Of a stretch of 64,000 nucleotides of DNA, positions 49,414 through 56,866 are shown piece after piece. The notes under the pieces are model-generated. The model saw only the letters and a program-made list of their open reading frames with translations. It was not told where the DNA came from and searched no databases. Position numbers and translations under genes: made by a program. Location: assembly GCA_003248865.1 (NCBI GenBank), contig QFPK01000001.1:1-64000 (forward strand), written 5' to 3'. Every line of letters starts with the position of its first letter. Position 1 is the stretch's first letter. The stretch is from Sphingomonas sp. (GTDB lineage: Bacteria; Pseudomonadota; Alphaproteobacteria; Sphingomonadales; Sphingomonadaceae).

Positions 49414-49532
49414 TGGCCGAGCGGCGACAGGCAGATCAGCGCAGCGGCGGCCGCGAACATGATCACGGTCAGCGCCCGATCGATCCACAGCCCCGAAGGC
49501 TGCGGCTCACCCGGATCGGTCCGTTCCCGCAT
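49410..49532 (-). CDS. Small single-span membrane protein (40 residues)
   Basis: An open frame of 40 codons from ATG 49532 lies 5 bp after the peroxiredoxin stop, and its TGA overlaps the tlpA-like start as ATGA. The protein has a charged N-terminus (MRERTDPGEPQPSGLWIDR) and one hydrophobic segment (ALTVIMFAAAAALICLSPLG). Spacing, overlap at both ends and the membrane helix are the evidence; I do not recognise a family. It may tether or coordinate its neighbours, or only serve translational coupling. Confidence 0.6.
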   Translation of the reverse strand: MRERTDPGEPQPSGLWIDRALTVIMFAAAAALICLSPLGQ

Positions 49533-49537
49533 CCCGC

Positions 49538-50200
49538 TCAATCCTGCGGCTGCGGCACGATGCGCAGATATGGCTTCGGCGACTTCCAGCCATCCGGATA
49601 CTTCACCTTCGCATCGGCATCCGACACGGAGGGCAGGATGATCACATCATCCCCCGGCCGCCACTGCGCCGGTGTCGCCACCTGGTGACGTGCCGTCAGC
49701 TGCAGGGAATCGATCAGCCGCAGCACCTCGTCGAAGTTCCGGCCCGAGCTCATCGGATAGACGAACTGCGCCTTCACCCGCTTGTCGGGCCCGATCAGGA
49801 ACACGGTGCGCACGGTCGCATTGTCGGCGGGCGTGCGGCCTTCGGCCGTGCCCTCCACATCCTCGGGCAGCATGTCGTACAGCTTGGCCACCTTCAGGTC
49901 GGTGTCCCCGATCAGCGGATAGGTCACTTCCGCTCCCTGCGTCTCCGCGATGTCCTTCGCCCAGCCCTCGTGCCGGTCCACCGCATCGACCGACAGGCCG
50001 ATCACCTTCACGCCGCGCTTCTGGAACTCCGGCAGCAGCCGCGCCAGCGTGCCCAGCTCGGTGGTGCAGACTGGCGTGTAATCCTTGGGGTGGGAAAACA
50101 GCACGCCCCAGCCGTCGCCCAGCCATTCGTGGAAGCGGATATGTCCCTGCGTGGTCTCCGCCTCGAAATCGGGGGCGATGCTGTTGATCCTCAGTCCCAT
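49538..50200 (-). CDS. 1-Cys peroxiredoxin (Prx6 type)
   Basis: 220 residues. Peroxidatic Cys45 in HPKDYTPVCTTELG. The C-terminal domain QVATPAQWRPGDDVIILP and LRIVPQPQD is that of the 1-Cys Prx6 group; no resolving Cys pairs with it. It reduces H2O2 and organic hydroperoxides, with an external thiol. It lies between the two TauD-like genes, with the TlpA-like protein downstream as a conceivable reductant partner. The whole group fits protection against oxidants and sulfite released by the dioxygenases. Confidence 0.95.
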   Translation of the reverse strand: MGLRINSIAPDFEAETTQGHIRFHEWLGDGWGVLFSHPKDYTPVCTTELGTLARLLPEFQKRGVKVIGLSVDAVDRHEGWAKDIAETQGAEVTYPLIGDTDLKVAKLYDMLPEDVEGTAEGRTPADNATVRTVFLIGPDKRVKAQFVYPMSSGRNFDEVLRLIDSLQLTARHQVATPAQWRPGDDVIILPSVSDADAKVKYPDGWKSPKPYLRIVPQPQD

Positions 50201-50233
50201 GTCGGTCCTTCTCCTCGGCGCGTCGCTGTTCTC

Positions 50234-51130
50234 TCAGCGCGTCACGACATCACCGGACACGGTCACCCGCTCCAGGATGCGGTCTGCGGGCACATAATCG
50301 CCCACGGCGTAATGCTGGGTCGCGCGGTTGTCCCAGATGGCGATGGCGTTCGGGGTCCAAGTAAAGCGCACCTGATATTCGGGCACCTTGATGCGGTCAT
50401 ACAGCAGCCGCAGCAGCGCATCGCTTTCCTCGGGCTCCACATCCAGAATCCGCGAGGTGAAGGTGTAGTTCACATACAGAATCTTCTCGCCCGTCTCCGG
50501 GTGGCGCCGCACCACCGGGTGCCGCACCGGCGGGAAGTTCCGGCCCAGCTCGGCCTTCTTCTCCTCGCTCACCCGCCCGCCGAAGCTGCGCACGATGTCA
50601 TGCTCGGCATCCAGATGCTCGATCCGCTCCTTCACCGCCTCGGGCAGGCCGCGCCAGGCAGCGGCGGTATCGGCGAAAATCGTGTCACCCCCCACCGGCG
50701 GCAGCAGCCGCGCCCGCAGCACCGAGGCGATCGACGGCTTCTCGCGGAACGTCACGTCGGTGTGCCATTTGTTATAGGCGCGGAAGCCTTCGATGGTCTC
50801 CGGCGTCGGCTTCACGCCTTCCACGCCGCGGATGCTCAAAATCTCCGGATAGCCCGGCACATGCGGGATCACCGGATGCCCCTCCAGTTCGCCGAACAGC
50901 CGGCCCAGCCGCACATGCGCCTCGTGGCTCAGATCATTGTCGCGGAAGAACACCACCTTGTAGGTCAGCCAGGCCTCCCGCAGGATCGCCGCATCCTCGG
51001 CGCTCAGCGGCGCCTCCATATCCAGCCCCCTAATCTCGGCCCCGATCAGCGCCGTGGCCGGAAAAATGCCGATCCCGCGCGCAGCTGCGCGCTCCACCAG
51101 ATTCAAATCCCCCCGCGCTCGAGTCGCCAT
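50234..51130 (-). CDS. TauD/TfdA family alpha-ketoglutarate dioxygenase 2
   Basis: 298 residues. Iron ligands His123 and Asp125 in KWHTDVTF and His273 in RATQHYAVGDY, with Arg positions after it for 2-oxoglutarate (ILERVTV). It differs clearly from the first TauD-like protein in its lid (GVEGVKPTPETIEGF). The start at 51130 has AAAGGAGG in front. It is divergent from the TauE/SafE gene over 174 bp. Like its neighbour it could release sulfite from a sulfonate or sulfate ester; which one cannot be read. Confidence 0.92.
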   Translation of the reverse strand: MATRARGDLNLVERAAARGIGIFPATALIGAEIRGLDMEAPLSAEDAAILREAWLTYKVVFFRDNDLSHEAHVRLGRLFGELEGHPVIPHVPGYPEILSIRGVEGVKPTPETIEGFRAYNKWHTDVTFREKPSIASVLRARLLPPVGGDTIFADTAAAWRGLPEAVKERIEHLDAEHDIVRSFGGRVSEEKKAELGRNFPPVRHPVVRRHPETGEKILYVNYTFTSRILDVEPEESDALLRLLYDRIKVPEYQVRFTWTPNAIAIWDNRATQHYAVGDYVPADRILERVTVSGDVVTR

Positions 51131-51235
51131 CGCCAGTTCCTCCTTTGTCGACAGGCTCAGGCTCTGCCCTCGCAATCTCAACCACAACAAAAGAGAAATA
51201 TTGGGGGCCCAAGAAAGGCTTTCCCGCGCGAACGG

Positions 51236-51264
51236 TTGTCAATTCCGGCTTCGGATCATCTACT
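51236..51264 (+). promoter_or_regulatory. Promoter of the TauE/SafE gene
   Basis: TTGTCA (51236-51241), 17-nt spacer and TCTACT (51259-51264), four of six matches to TATAAT. It is 41 bp upstream of the start. Candidate sigma-70 type. Confidence 0.45.
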
Positions 51265-51304
51265 TGGCGGCAAGATAACAGGGGCAACAGGGGGACGCGC
51301 CCGC

Positions 51305-52081
51305 ATGATCGAGTTTCTGCAATCCATCGACTGGCAGGCCATCCTGCCCTTCATCGCCATCGGCTTCGCCGCCCAACTGGTGGACGGCGCACTCGGCATG
51401 GCCTTCGGCGTCATCTCCTCCACCCTGCTGGTCAGCGTGATGGGCGTCCCCCCGGCCCGGGCATCCGCCGGTGTGCACATGGTCGAGGTGTTCACCACCG
51501 GCGCCTCCGGCATCAGCCACATTCTCCACCGCAACGTGGACTGGAAGCTGTTCGGCCGCATCGCCATTCCCGGCGTCATCGGCGGCGTCATCGGCGCCTA
51601 TGTGCTGGCCTCGGTCGATTCCTCCGTCGCCCGCCCCTTCGTGATGACCTACCTCACAGGCATCGGCTTCTACCTGCTCTACAAGGCCTTCACCTATCCG
51701 TCGGACCCGCTCGTGAAGGATCCCAAGCTCGCCGCGCCGCTGGGCCTCGTCGGCGGCTTCCTCGACGCCTCCGGCGGCGGCGGCTGGGGCCCCGTCGTCA
51801 CCTCCAACCTGCTCATCCAGGGCTCGGACCCGCGCAAGACCGTCGGCACCGTCAACACAGCCGAATTCGTGCTGACACTGGCCATCTCCATCACCTTCAT
51901 CGCCACCGTCGGCCTGCACGCCTTCACCCTCGTCACCGCCGGCCTCCTCATCGGCGGAGTGGCAGCCGCCCCCTTCGGCGCCTGGTTCGCCAAGAAGATT
52001 CCCGCGAAGACACTGCTGCTGCTGGTCGGCATCGTGCTGACGGCCACCAGCTTCTTCAGCCTGTACAAGGCGATCGGGTGA
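51305..52081 (+). CDS. TauE/SafE family sulfite/anion exporter
   Basis: 258 residues with about seven hydrophobic helices. FAAQLVDGALGMAFGVISSTLL and the repeated VGGFLDASGGGGWGP are the two family repeats. The end (FAKKIPAKTLLLLVGIVLTATS) is typical. These permeases export sulfite, sulfonates or related anions. Its place beside two TauD-type dioxygenases suggests export of excess sulfite made from sulfonates. The start at 51305 is the family start. Confidence 0.92.
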   Translation: MIEFLQSIDWQAILPFIAIGFAAQLVDGALGMAFGVISSTLLVSVMGVPPARASAGVHMVEVFTTGASGISHILHRNVDWKLFGRIAIPGVIGGVIGAYVLASVDSSVARPFVMTYLTGIGFYLLYKAFTYPSDPLVKDPKLAAPLGLVGGFLDASGGGGWGPVVTSNLLIQGSDPRKTVGTVNTAEFVLTLAISITFIATVGLHAFTLVTAGLLIGGVAAAPFGAWFAKKIPAKTLLLLVGIVLTATSFFSLYKAIG

Positions 52082-52104
52082 GGTGCGGAAGGGGCGCGCT
52101 TCCT

Positions 52105-52119
52105 GCCTCCGGCGGGCAG
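52105..52119. repeat. Solo end of the dispersed repeat
   Basis: 15 bases, GCCTCCGGCGGGCAG, are identical to the outer end of repeat copy 1 (43838-43852), but the palindrome that should follow is absent. It lies in the 54-bp gap between two convergent genes. It could be a remnant of a deleted copy. Confidence 0.45.
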
Positions 52120-52135
52120 AGGCGGCCCCAACCGC

Positions 52136-53308
52136 TCACTCCCCGATCCCGATTTCCCGCCGGATCTCCGCCCCATGCTCGCCCTGTAACGGGGGCTGGG
52201 CGGGCCCAACGGTTTCGCAGGCCGAGAAGCTGACGGGCGGTTTCAGCTGCACCCAGGCCCCCTCGGTGGGGTGCACGCTGTGGCGGAAGAAGCCCACGGC
52301 GTTCAGGTGCGGGTCCTGCGGCACGTCGGCGATGTCGCGCGCGATCATCGCCGGCAGCCGCGACGCCTCGCAACGGGCCAGCAGCTCCGCGCTGGTGAAG
52401 CGCGGCGTCAGCCGGGCGATCTCCCGGTACATGTCCGCCATATTCTCCACCCGGCCCTTGCGGGTCGCGAAGCGCGGGTCGTCCAGAAAGCCGGGGTTGT
52501 CCAGCAGCTCGAACAGGCGCGGCCAGCTGTCATCGGTATAGGGCACGATGCTGACATAGCCGTCGGAGGTGGGAAAGGGCTGCCGGTCCGGGTCCACTTG
52601 CCGGAAATAGCAGATCGGCCCGTTGGGCGGATCGAAGGTCTGCCCGCCCAGATGCTCCAGCAGCATGAAATGGGCGAAGCTCTCCATCATCGGAATCTCG
52701 ATCCGCTGCCCCTCGCCGGTGCGCAGCCGGTGGATGATGCCCGCCAGCACCGCATAGGCGGCGTGCAACCCCGCCACCTTGTCGGCGATCAGGCTGGGCA
52801 GATAGCGCGCAGCCGGGTTGCCATCCACGCGGGAGAGCAGGCTGGTCGTGCCCGTCACCGCCTGGATCACATCGTCATAGGCCTGCAGGCCGCCATAGGG
52901 CCCGGCCTCCCCGAAGCCCACGCAATGGGCATAGATGATGTCCGGCTTCACCGCGCACACGCTGTCATAGTCCAGCCCCAGCGTGGCGGCCGCCTTGCCG
53001 CGCACGTTCAGGATGAACACGTCGGCAGTCTCGATCAGCCTGCGCATCGTGGCCCGGTCCGCCTCCGCCTTCAGGTCCAGCTCGATCGAGCGCTTGCCCC
53101 GGTTGACCCCCATGAATCCGGGGCTCATGCCCGGAGTCACGTTGCCCGGCGCCGTCCAGCGGAACTGGTCCCCGATGCCGGGCGCCTCCACCTTGATCAC
53201 GTCCGCCCCCAGGTCAGCCAGGATCTGGGTGGCATAGGGCCCGAACACCACGCCGGTGCAATCCAGCACCCGGATGCCCTGCAGCAGCGGCTTCGCGTCC
53301 TCGATCAT
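52136..53308 (-). CDS. Class III CoA-transferase (CaiB/BaiF)
   Basis: 390 residues. GIRVLDCTGVVFGPYATQILADLGADVIKVE is the family N-terminus, VNRGKRSIELDL and DVFILNVRG follow, and the catalytic Asp is at 145 or 146 in LQAYDDVIQAVTG. The enzyme moves CoA between acyl groups through a covalent aspartyl-CoA intermediate. The start at 53308 follows GGAGAGG. The substrate pair is unknown; neighbours suggest a small sulfonated or hydroxy acid, which is inference only. Confidence 0.93.
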   Translation of the reverse strand: MIEDAKPLLQGIRVLDCTGVVFGPYATQILADLGADVIKVEAPGIGDQFRWTAPGNVTPGMSPGFMGVNRGKRSIELDLKAEADRATMRRLIETADVFILNVRGKAAATLGLDYDSVCAVKPDIIYAHCVGFGEAGPYGGLQAYDDVIQAVTGTTSLLSRVDGNPAARYLPSLIADKVAGLHAAYAVLAGIIHRLRTGEGQRIEIPMMESFAHFMLLEHLGGQTFDPPNGPICYFRQVDPDRQPFPTSDGYVSIVPYTDDSWPRLFELLDNPGFLDDPRFATRKGRVENMADMYREIARLTPRFTSAELLARCEASRLPAMIARDIADVPQDPHLNAVGFFRHSVHPTEGAWVQLKPPVSFSACETVGPAQPPLQGEHGAEIRREIGIGE

Positions 53309-53447
53309 GGCCTCTCCTTCCCCACGCTCCATGCAGTGCGGCCTGACCCTGCGCCATCTGCAATGTTGAGAGTTCGACTCGCCCGCCGATCTCCGGCAAT
53401 GAGCCGGGCAGGCTACCCCGCCCGGGGCGCCACTTGGGGAGAATAGG

Positions 53448-53825
53448 ATGTTCAGCCACATCATGCTCGGCGCCGACGATGTCGATGCGTCAAAGGCTTT
53501 CTACGATGCCACCTTCGCCGCCATCGGCGTGGGCCCCGGCATCATCGACGACAAGGGACGGGTGTTCTGGATCACCCCCACGGGAATCTTCTCCATCACC
53601 AAGCCGATCAACGGCCAGGCGGCATCCTGCGGCAACGGTTCCACCGTCGGCTTCGCAATGAAATCCCCGGACGAGGCAGACGCCTGGCACGCCGCCGGGC
53701 TGAAAGCCGGCGGAGCGGCCTGCGAAGACCCGCCCGGCGTGCGCAGCGGCGCGGCGGGAAATCTCTATCTCGCCTATCTGCGTGATCCGTCGGGCAACAA
53801 GCTCTGCGCCCTGCACCGCATGTAA
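53448..53825 (+). CDS. VOC family protein, small
   Basis: 125 residues, one VOC module: FSHIMLGADDVDASKAFYDATFAAIGVGPG, then GNGSTVGFAMKSPDEADAWHAAGL and LYLAYLRDPSGNKLCALHRM. Single-module VOC proteins dimerise; metal-binding positions (His4, Glu-like end) are only partly kept, so a binding role is as likely as catalysis. The start has GGGGAG 8 nt before it. It is divergent from the CoA-transferase gene. Confidence 0.85.
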   Translation: MFSHIMLGADDVDASKAFYDATFAAIGVGPGIIDDKGRVFWITPTGIFSITKPINGQAASCGNGSTVGFAMKSPDEADAWHAAGLKAGGAACEDPPGVRSGAAGNLYLAYLRDPSGNKLCALHRM

Positions 53826-53971
53826 GGGGAGACGCGCGCTCTGAACGGCCCAACCGCCTTCGGAGCGCGCCGAACCGGCTTTCCGGCCACCCTCCGAAGG
53901 TCGCGCGAAGCTTGACCGGGCCTTCCGGATGGGCAACGGCCGCGACAAACGAGCCAGGAAGGTCTCCCCCT

Positions 53972-55276
53972 ATGTCGAAATTCATCAGGCGCGCGCTTGC
54001 CGCAGCCCTCCCGCTGTCCATCCTCGCCGCACCGGCGCTGGCGTCCGGCTTTGCCCTGCGCGAAGCTTCGCCCGGCGCCGTTGGCCGCGCCTTCGCGGGC
54101 GAGGGCGCGATCGCCGATTCCGCAGCCACCGTCTGGTACAACCCGGCCGGCATGACCCAGCTGCCCGGCTTCACCGCCACCGGCGGTGTCCATCTGCTGT
54201 TCGTCAACTCCGGCCAGAGCGACCTCGGCACCACCCGCACCATTCCGGGCGTCGCCACCCCCGTCTCCACCGGCGGCTCAGACGGCGGCAACCCCTTCCA
54301 CCCGGTCGTCATCGTCCCCACCCTCTATGCCAGCATGCAGCTGACGGACCGGCTGTGGGCGGGCCTGGGCGTGAACACCCCGTTCGGCCTTGTCGTCGAT
54401 TATGACGACGGCTGGTTCGGCCGCTACGACAGCACGCGCTCGGTGGTGAAGACCTACAATGTCCAGCCGTCGCTCGCATGGAAGATCGACGACCGCTTCT
54501 CCATCGGCGGCGGCGTCAGCGTCCAGTATATAGAGGCAGACCTCAACAACGCGCTGCCCAACCTCTCCCCCCTGCTGGCGGACGGCCATGCCCGGGTGAA
54601 GGGTGACGACATCTCCTTCGGCTGGAACCTCGGCGGTCGCTTCGAATCCGGCCCCATCGCCGTCGGCATCCACTACCGCTCGCAAGTGAAGCATCGCCTG
54701 AAAGGCGAATTCACCATCGAAGGCCTGCAAGGCCCGCTCGCCGGTTCCAACGCCGTGATCGACGCCCGCGCACCCATCACCCTGCCCGACAGCCTGGGCT
54801 TCTCGGCCGCCTTCAAGGCCAGCGAACAGGCCCGTGTCCTCGCCAGCGCGGAATGGACCAACTGGTCGGTGTTCGATGCCATCCGCATCCAGACACCCGA
54901 AGGCGCGGCCCTCAGCACCTCCCCGCAGCACTATAAGGACAGCTGGAGCTTCCACTTAGGCGGCGAGTATGACCTGTCCGACCGCTGGACCGTCCGCACC
55001 GGCGTCGCCACCGATTCCACCCCCACGGTCGACGAATACCGCACCAGCCGCGTGCCCGACGGAGACCGGGTCTGGCTCACCGCAGGCGCCAGCTGGAAAC
55101 TCAGCGACACGCTGGAAGCCCGCTTCTCCTACGCCCATGTCTTCGTGACGACCGAACCGCTCGACCGCGAAGACCATTTCTACGCCGGTACTGCCGCCGC
55201 CATCACGAGCAACCTGCGCTCGGAAAACAGCGGCAGCGTGAACATGATCGGTGCGGATTTCACCGTTCGGTTTTAA
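53972..55276 (+). CDS. OmpP1/FadL/TodX family outer-membrane transporter
   Basis: 434 residues. Signal peptide (LPLSILAAPALAS), then the FadL-type start GFALREASPGAVGRAFAGEGAIADSAATVWYNPAGMT, the plug segment and a 14-strand barrel with VNTPFGLVVDYDDGWFGRY and the aromatic end FTVRF. These proteins let hydrophobic molecules (long-chain fatty acids, toluene-like compounds) cross the outer membrane. It could serve either the sulfur region or general lipid uptake. The gene is closed by a strong hairpin at 55292-55314. Confidence 0.92.
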   Translation: MSKFIRRALAAALPLSILAAPALASGFALREASPGAVGRAFAGEGAIADSAATVWYNPAGMTQLPGFTATGGVHLLFVNSGQSDLGTTRTIPGVATPVSTGGSDGGNPFHPVVIVPTLYASMQLTDRLWAGLGVNTPFGLVVDYDDGWFGRYDSTRSVVKTYNVQPSLAWKIDDRFSIGGGVSVQYIEADLNNALPNLSPLLADGHARVKGDDISFGWNLGGRFESGPIAVGIHYRSQVKHRLKGEFTIEGLQGPLAGSNAVIDARAPITLPDSLGFSAAFKASEQARVLASAEWTNWSVFDAIRIQTPEGAALSTSPQHYKDSWSFHLGGEYDLSDRWTVRTGVATDSTPTVDEYRTSRVPDGDRVWLTAGASWKLSDTLEARFSYAHVFVTTEPLDREDHFYAGTAAAITSNLRSENSGSVNMIGADFTVRF

Positions 55277-55291
55277 GCGTTGGCAGTGTGG

Positions 55292-55314
55292 TTGAGGGGG
55301 CTCTGCCCCCTCAA
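55292..55314 (+). terminator. Hairpin after the FadL-type gene
   Basis: TTGAGGGGG and CCCCCTCAA, a perfect 9-bp stem with 5-nt loop, 15 bp after the stop. It directly precedes repeat copy 2 and may be part of its left flank, since copy 3 has a similar GGGTCTCCGCCCCCTC stretch in the same place. Confidence 0.6.
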
Positions 55315-55320
55315 ACTCCC

Positions 55321-55520
55321 CCGGCAGGGAGATGATCTCCCTGCACCCACATTAGAAGGCTGATCGTTTAGATTGCGCTGACGACTGAGTTGACTGCCTG
55401 CGGCGCGAGCAAGCTCCAGCGCCGCAGGCAATCAAACCACGCCGCACGCGCAACTTTGGAGTGGGCGCGAAACGCCAACTTAGAGGGTGCAGGGAAATCA
55501 TTTCCCTGCCCGCCGGAGGC
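55321..55520 (+). repeat. Three-hairpin dispersed repeat, copy 2
   Basis: 200 bp. Left 10-1-10 palindrome at 55324-55344, 12-bp stem with 12-nt loop at 55395-55430, right 10-1-10 palindrome at 55489-55509, end CCGCCGGAGGC. Left-to-centre distance 50 bp, centre-to-right 58 bp. It lies between two converging genes, whose stops are 45 and 15 bp away. Confidence 0.9.
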
Positions 55521-55534
55521 AAAAGCCCCCAGCC

Positions 55535-56866
55535 TTACAGCCCCCGCCGATCCGGCACCCGTGCCAACCCCAGATGATCGCGCAAAGTCCGGCCTTCATA
55601 CTCCGTGCGGAACAGCCCGCGCCGCTGCAGTTCCGGGATCACCAGCGTGGCGAAGTCGTCCAGTCCGCCCGGCAGGGTAGGGGGCAGCACGTTGAATCCG
55701 TCGGCGGCGCCGCTCTTGAACCAGTCCTCGATCTGGTCGACCACAAGGGTGGGTGTGCCCACCACCACCCAATGGCCGCGGGCGGCGGTGATGCGGCCGA
55801 CCAGCTGGCGCACGGTGAGGCCGTCGGCCCGGGCGATATCGGCGAACAGCTTCTGCCGGCTTTGCCAGCCTTCAGTCTGCGGCGCGTTCGGCAGGGGGCC
55901 GTCCAGGTCCACCTGGCTCAGATCCCAGCCGATCATGGCCGAGAGCAGACCGACGCCGACGCGCGGATCGACCAGCGCCTGCAGCTCTTCGTAGCGTTCC
56001 TGCGCTTCCGCTTCGGTGGCGGCGACATAGGGGGTGATGCCGGGCAGCACGAGCAGATCGTCTCTGCGGCGCCCCAGCGCCTCGGCCTGATCCTTCAGCC
56101 CCTGCGTGAAGGCGATGGCGTCGGGCTTCAGCTGCTGCGCGGTGAACACAACGTCGGCGGTGGCGGCGGCGAGCGCCTGCCCGTCTCCGGACGAGCCGGC
56201 CTGCACCACCACCGGATGCCCTTGTGGAGAGCGGGTCCATTGCGATGGCCCGGCGACGTCATAATGCGCGCCCTTGTGGTTCACCGCATGCACTTTGGAG
56301 ACGTCGAAGAAGCGCTGCGCCTTCTGGTCCAGCAGCAGGGCGTCGTCGTCGAAACTGTCCCACAGCTTGCGCACCACCTCCACATATTCGGCGGCGCGGC
56401 CATAGCGGTCGGCATGGCCCAGCTGCTCGGAAAGGCCGAAGTTGCGGGCTTCCTTGTCGGTGCCGGAGGTGACGAGGTTCCAGCCGGCGCGGCCGCCGCT
56501 CAGATGGTCCAGCGTCGCGAACTTGCGGGCGGCATGATAGGGCGCGAGGTAGGTGGAGGAGACGGTCGCCACCAGCCCGATCCGCTCGGTCGCGGGGATC
56601 AGCGCCCCCAGCAGCGTCAGCGGCTCGAACTGATAGACCAGCGCCGTGCGCTCCGCGAGTGGGTGCAGGCCTGCGAGCAGGCCCACATTGTCTGCGAAGA
56701 AGATGGCGTCGAACTTTGCCCGTTCCGCCGTCTGCGCGATGCGCTGATAGTGCTCCAGCCGGAACAGGTCCGCGGGATCGACGGAGGGGTGCTCCCAGGC
56801 TGAAAGATGGTGGCCGACCCCTTGTACGAAGAGGCCGAGCCGCAGCTTGCCGTCTGCTGCTGGCAT
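55535..56866 (-). CDS. LLM-class flavin-dependent monooxygenase (NtaA/SnaA/DszA type)
   Basis: 443 residues. HHLSAWEHPSVDPADLFRLEHYQRIAQTAERAKFDAIFFADN, TFEPLTLLGAL-like and GGRAGWNLVTSGTDKEARNFG blocks are those of the NtaA/SnaA/DszA group. These use reduced FMN supplied by a separate reductase; members attack nitrilotriacetate, dibenzothiophene sulfone or sulfonates. The neighbouring SsuA-like protein and TauD genes favour an organosulfur substrate. Its start overlaps the TonB receptor stop (TGATG), so the two are co-translated. Confidence 0.93.
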   Translation of the reverse strand: MPAADGKLRLGLFVQGVGHHLSAWEHPSVDPADLFRLEHYQRIAQTAERAKFDAIFFADNVGLLAGLHPLAERTALVYQFEPLTLLGALIPATERIGLVATVSSTYLAPYHAARKFATLDHLSGGRAGWNLVTSGTDKEARNFGLSEQLGHADRYGRAAEYVEVVRKLWDSFDDDALLLDQKAQRFFDVSKVHAVNHKGAHYDVAGPSQWTRSPQGHPVVVQAGSSGDGQALAAATADVVFTAQQLKPDAIAFTQGLKDQAEALGRRRDDLLVLPGITPYVAATEAEAQERYEELQALVDPRVGVGLLSAMIGWDLSQVDLDGPLPNAPQTEGWQSRQKLFADIARADGLTVRQLVGRITAARGHWVVVGTPTLVVDQIEDWFKSGAADGFNVLPPTLPGGLDDFATLVIPELQRRGLFRTEYEGRTLRDHLGLARVPDRRGL

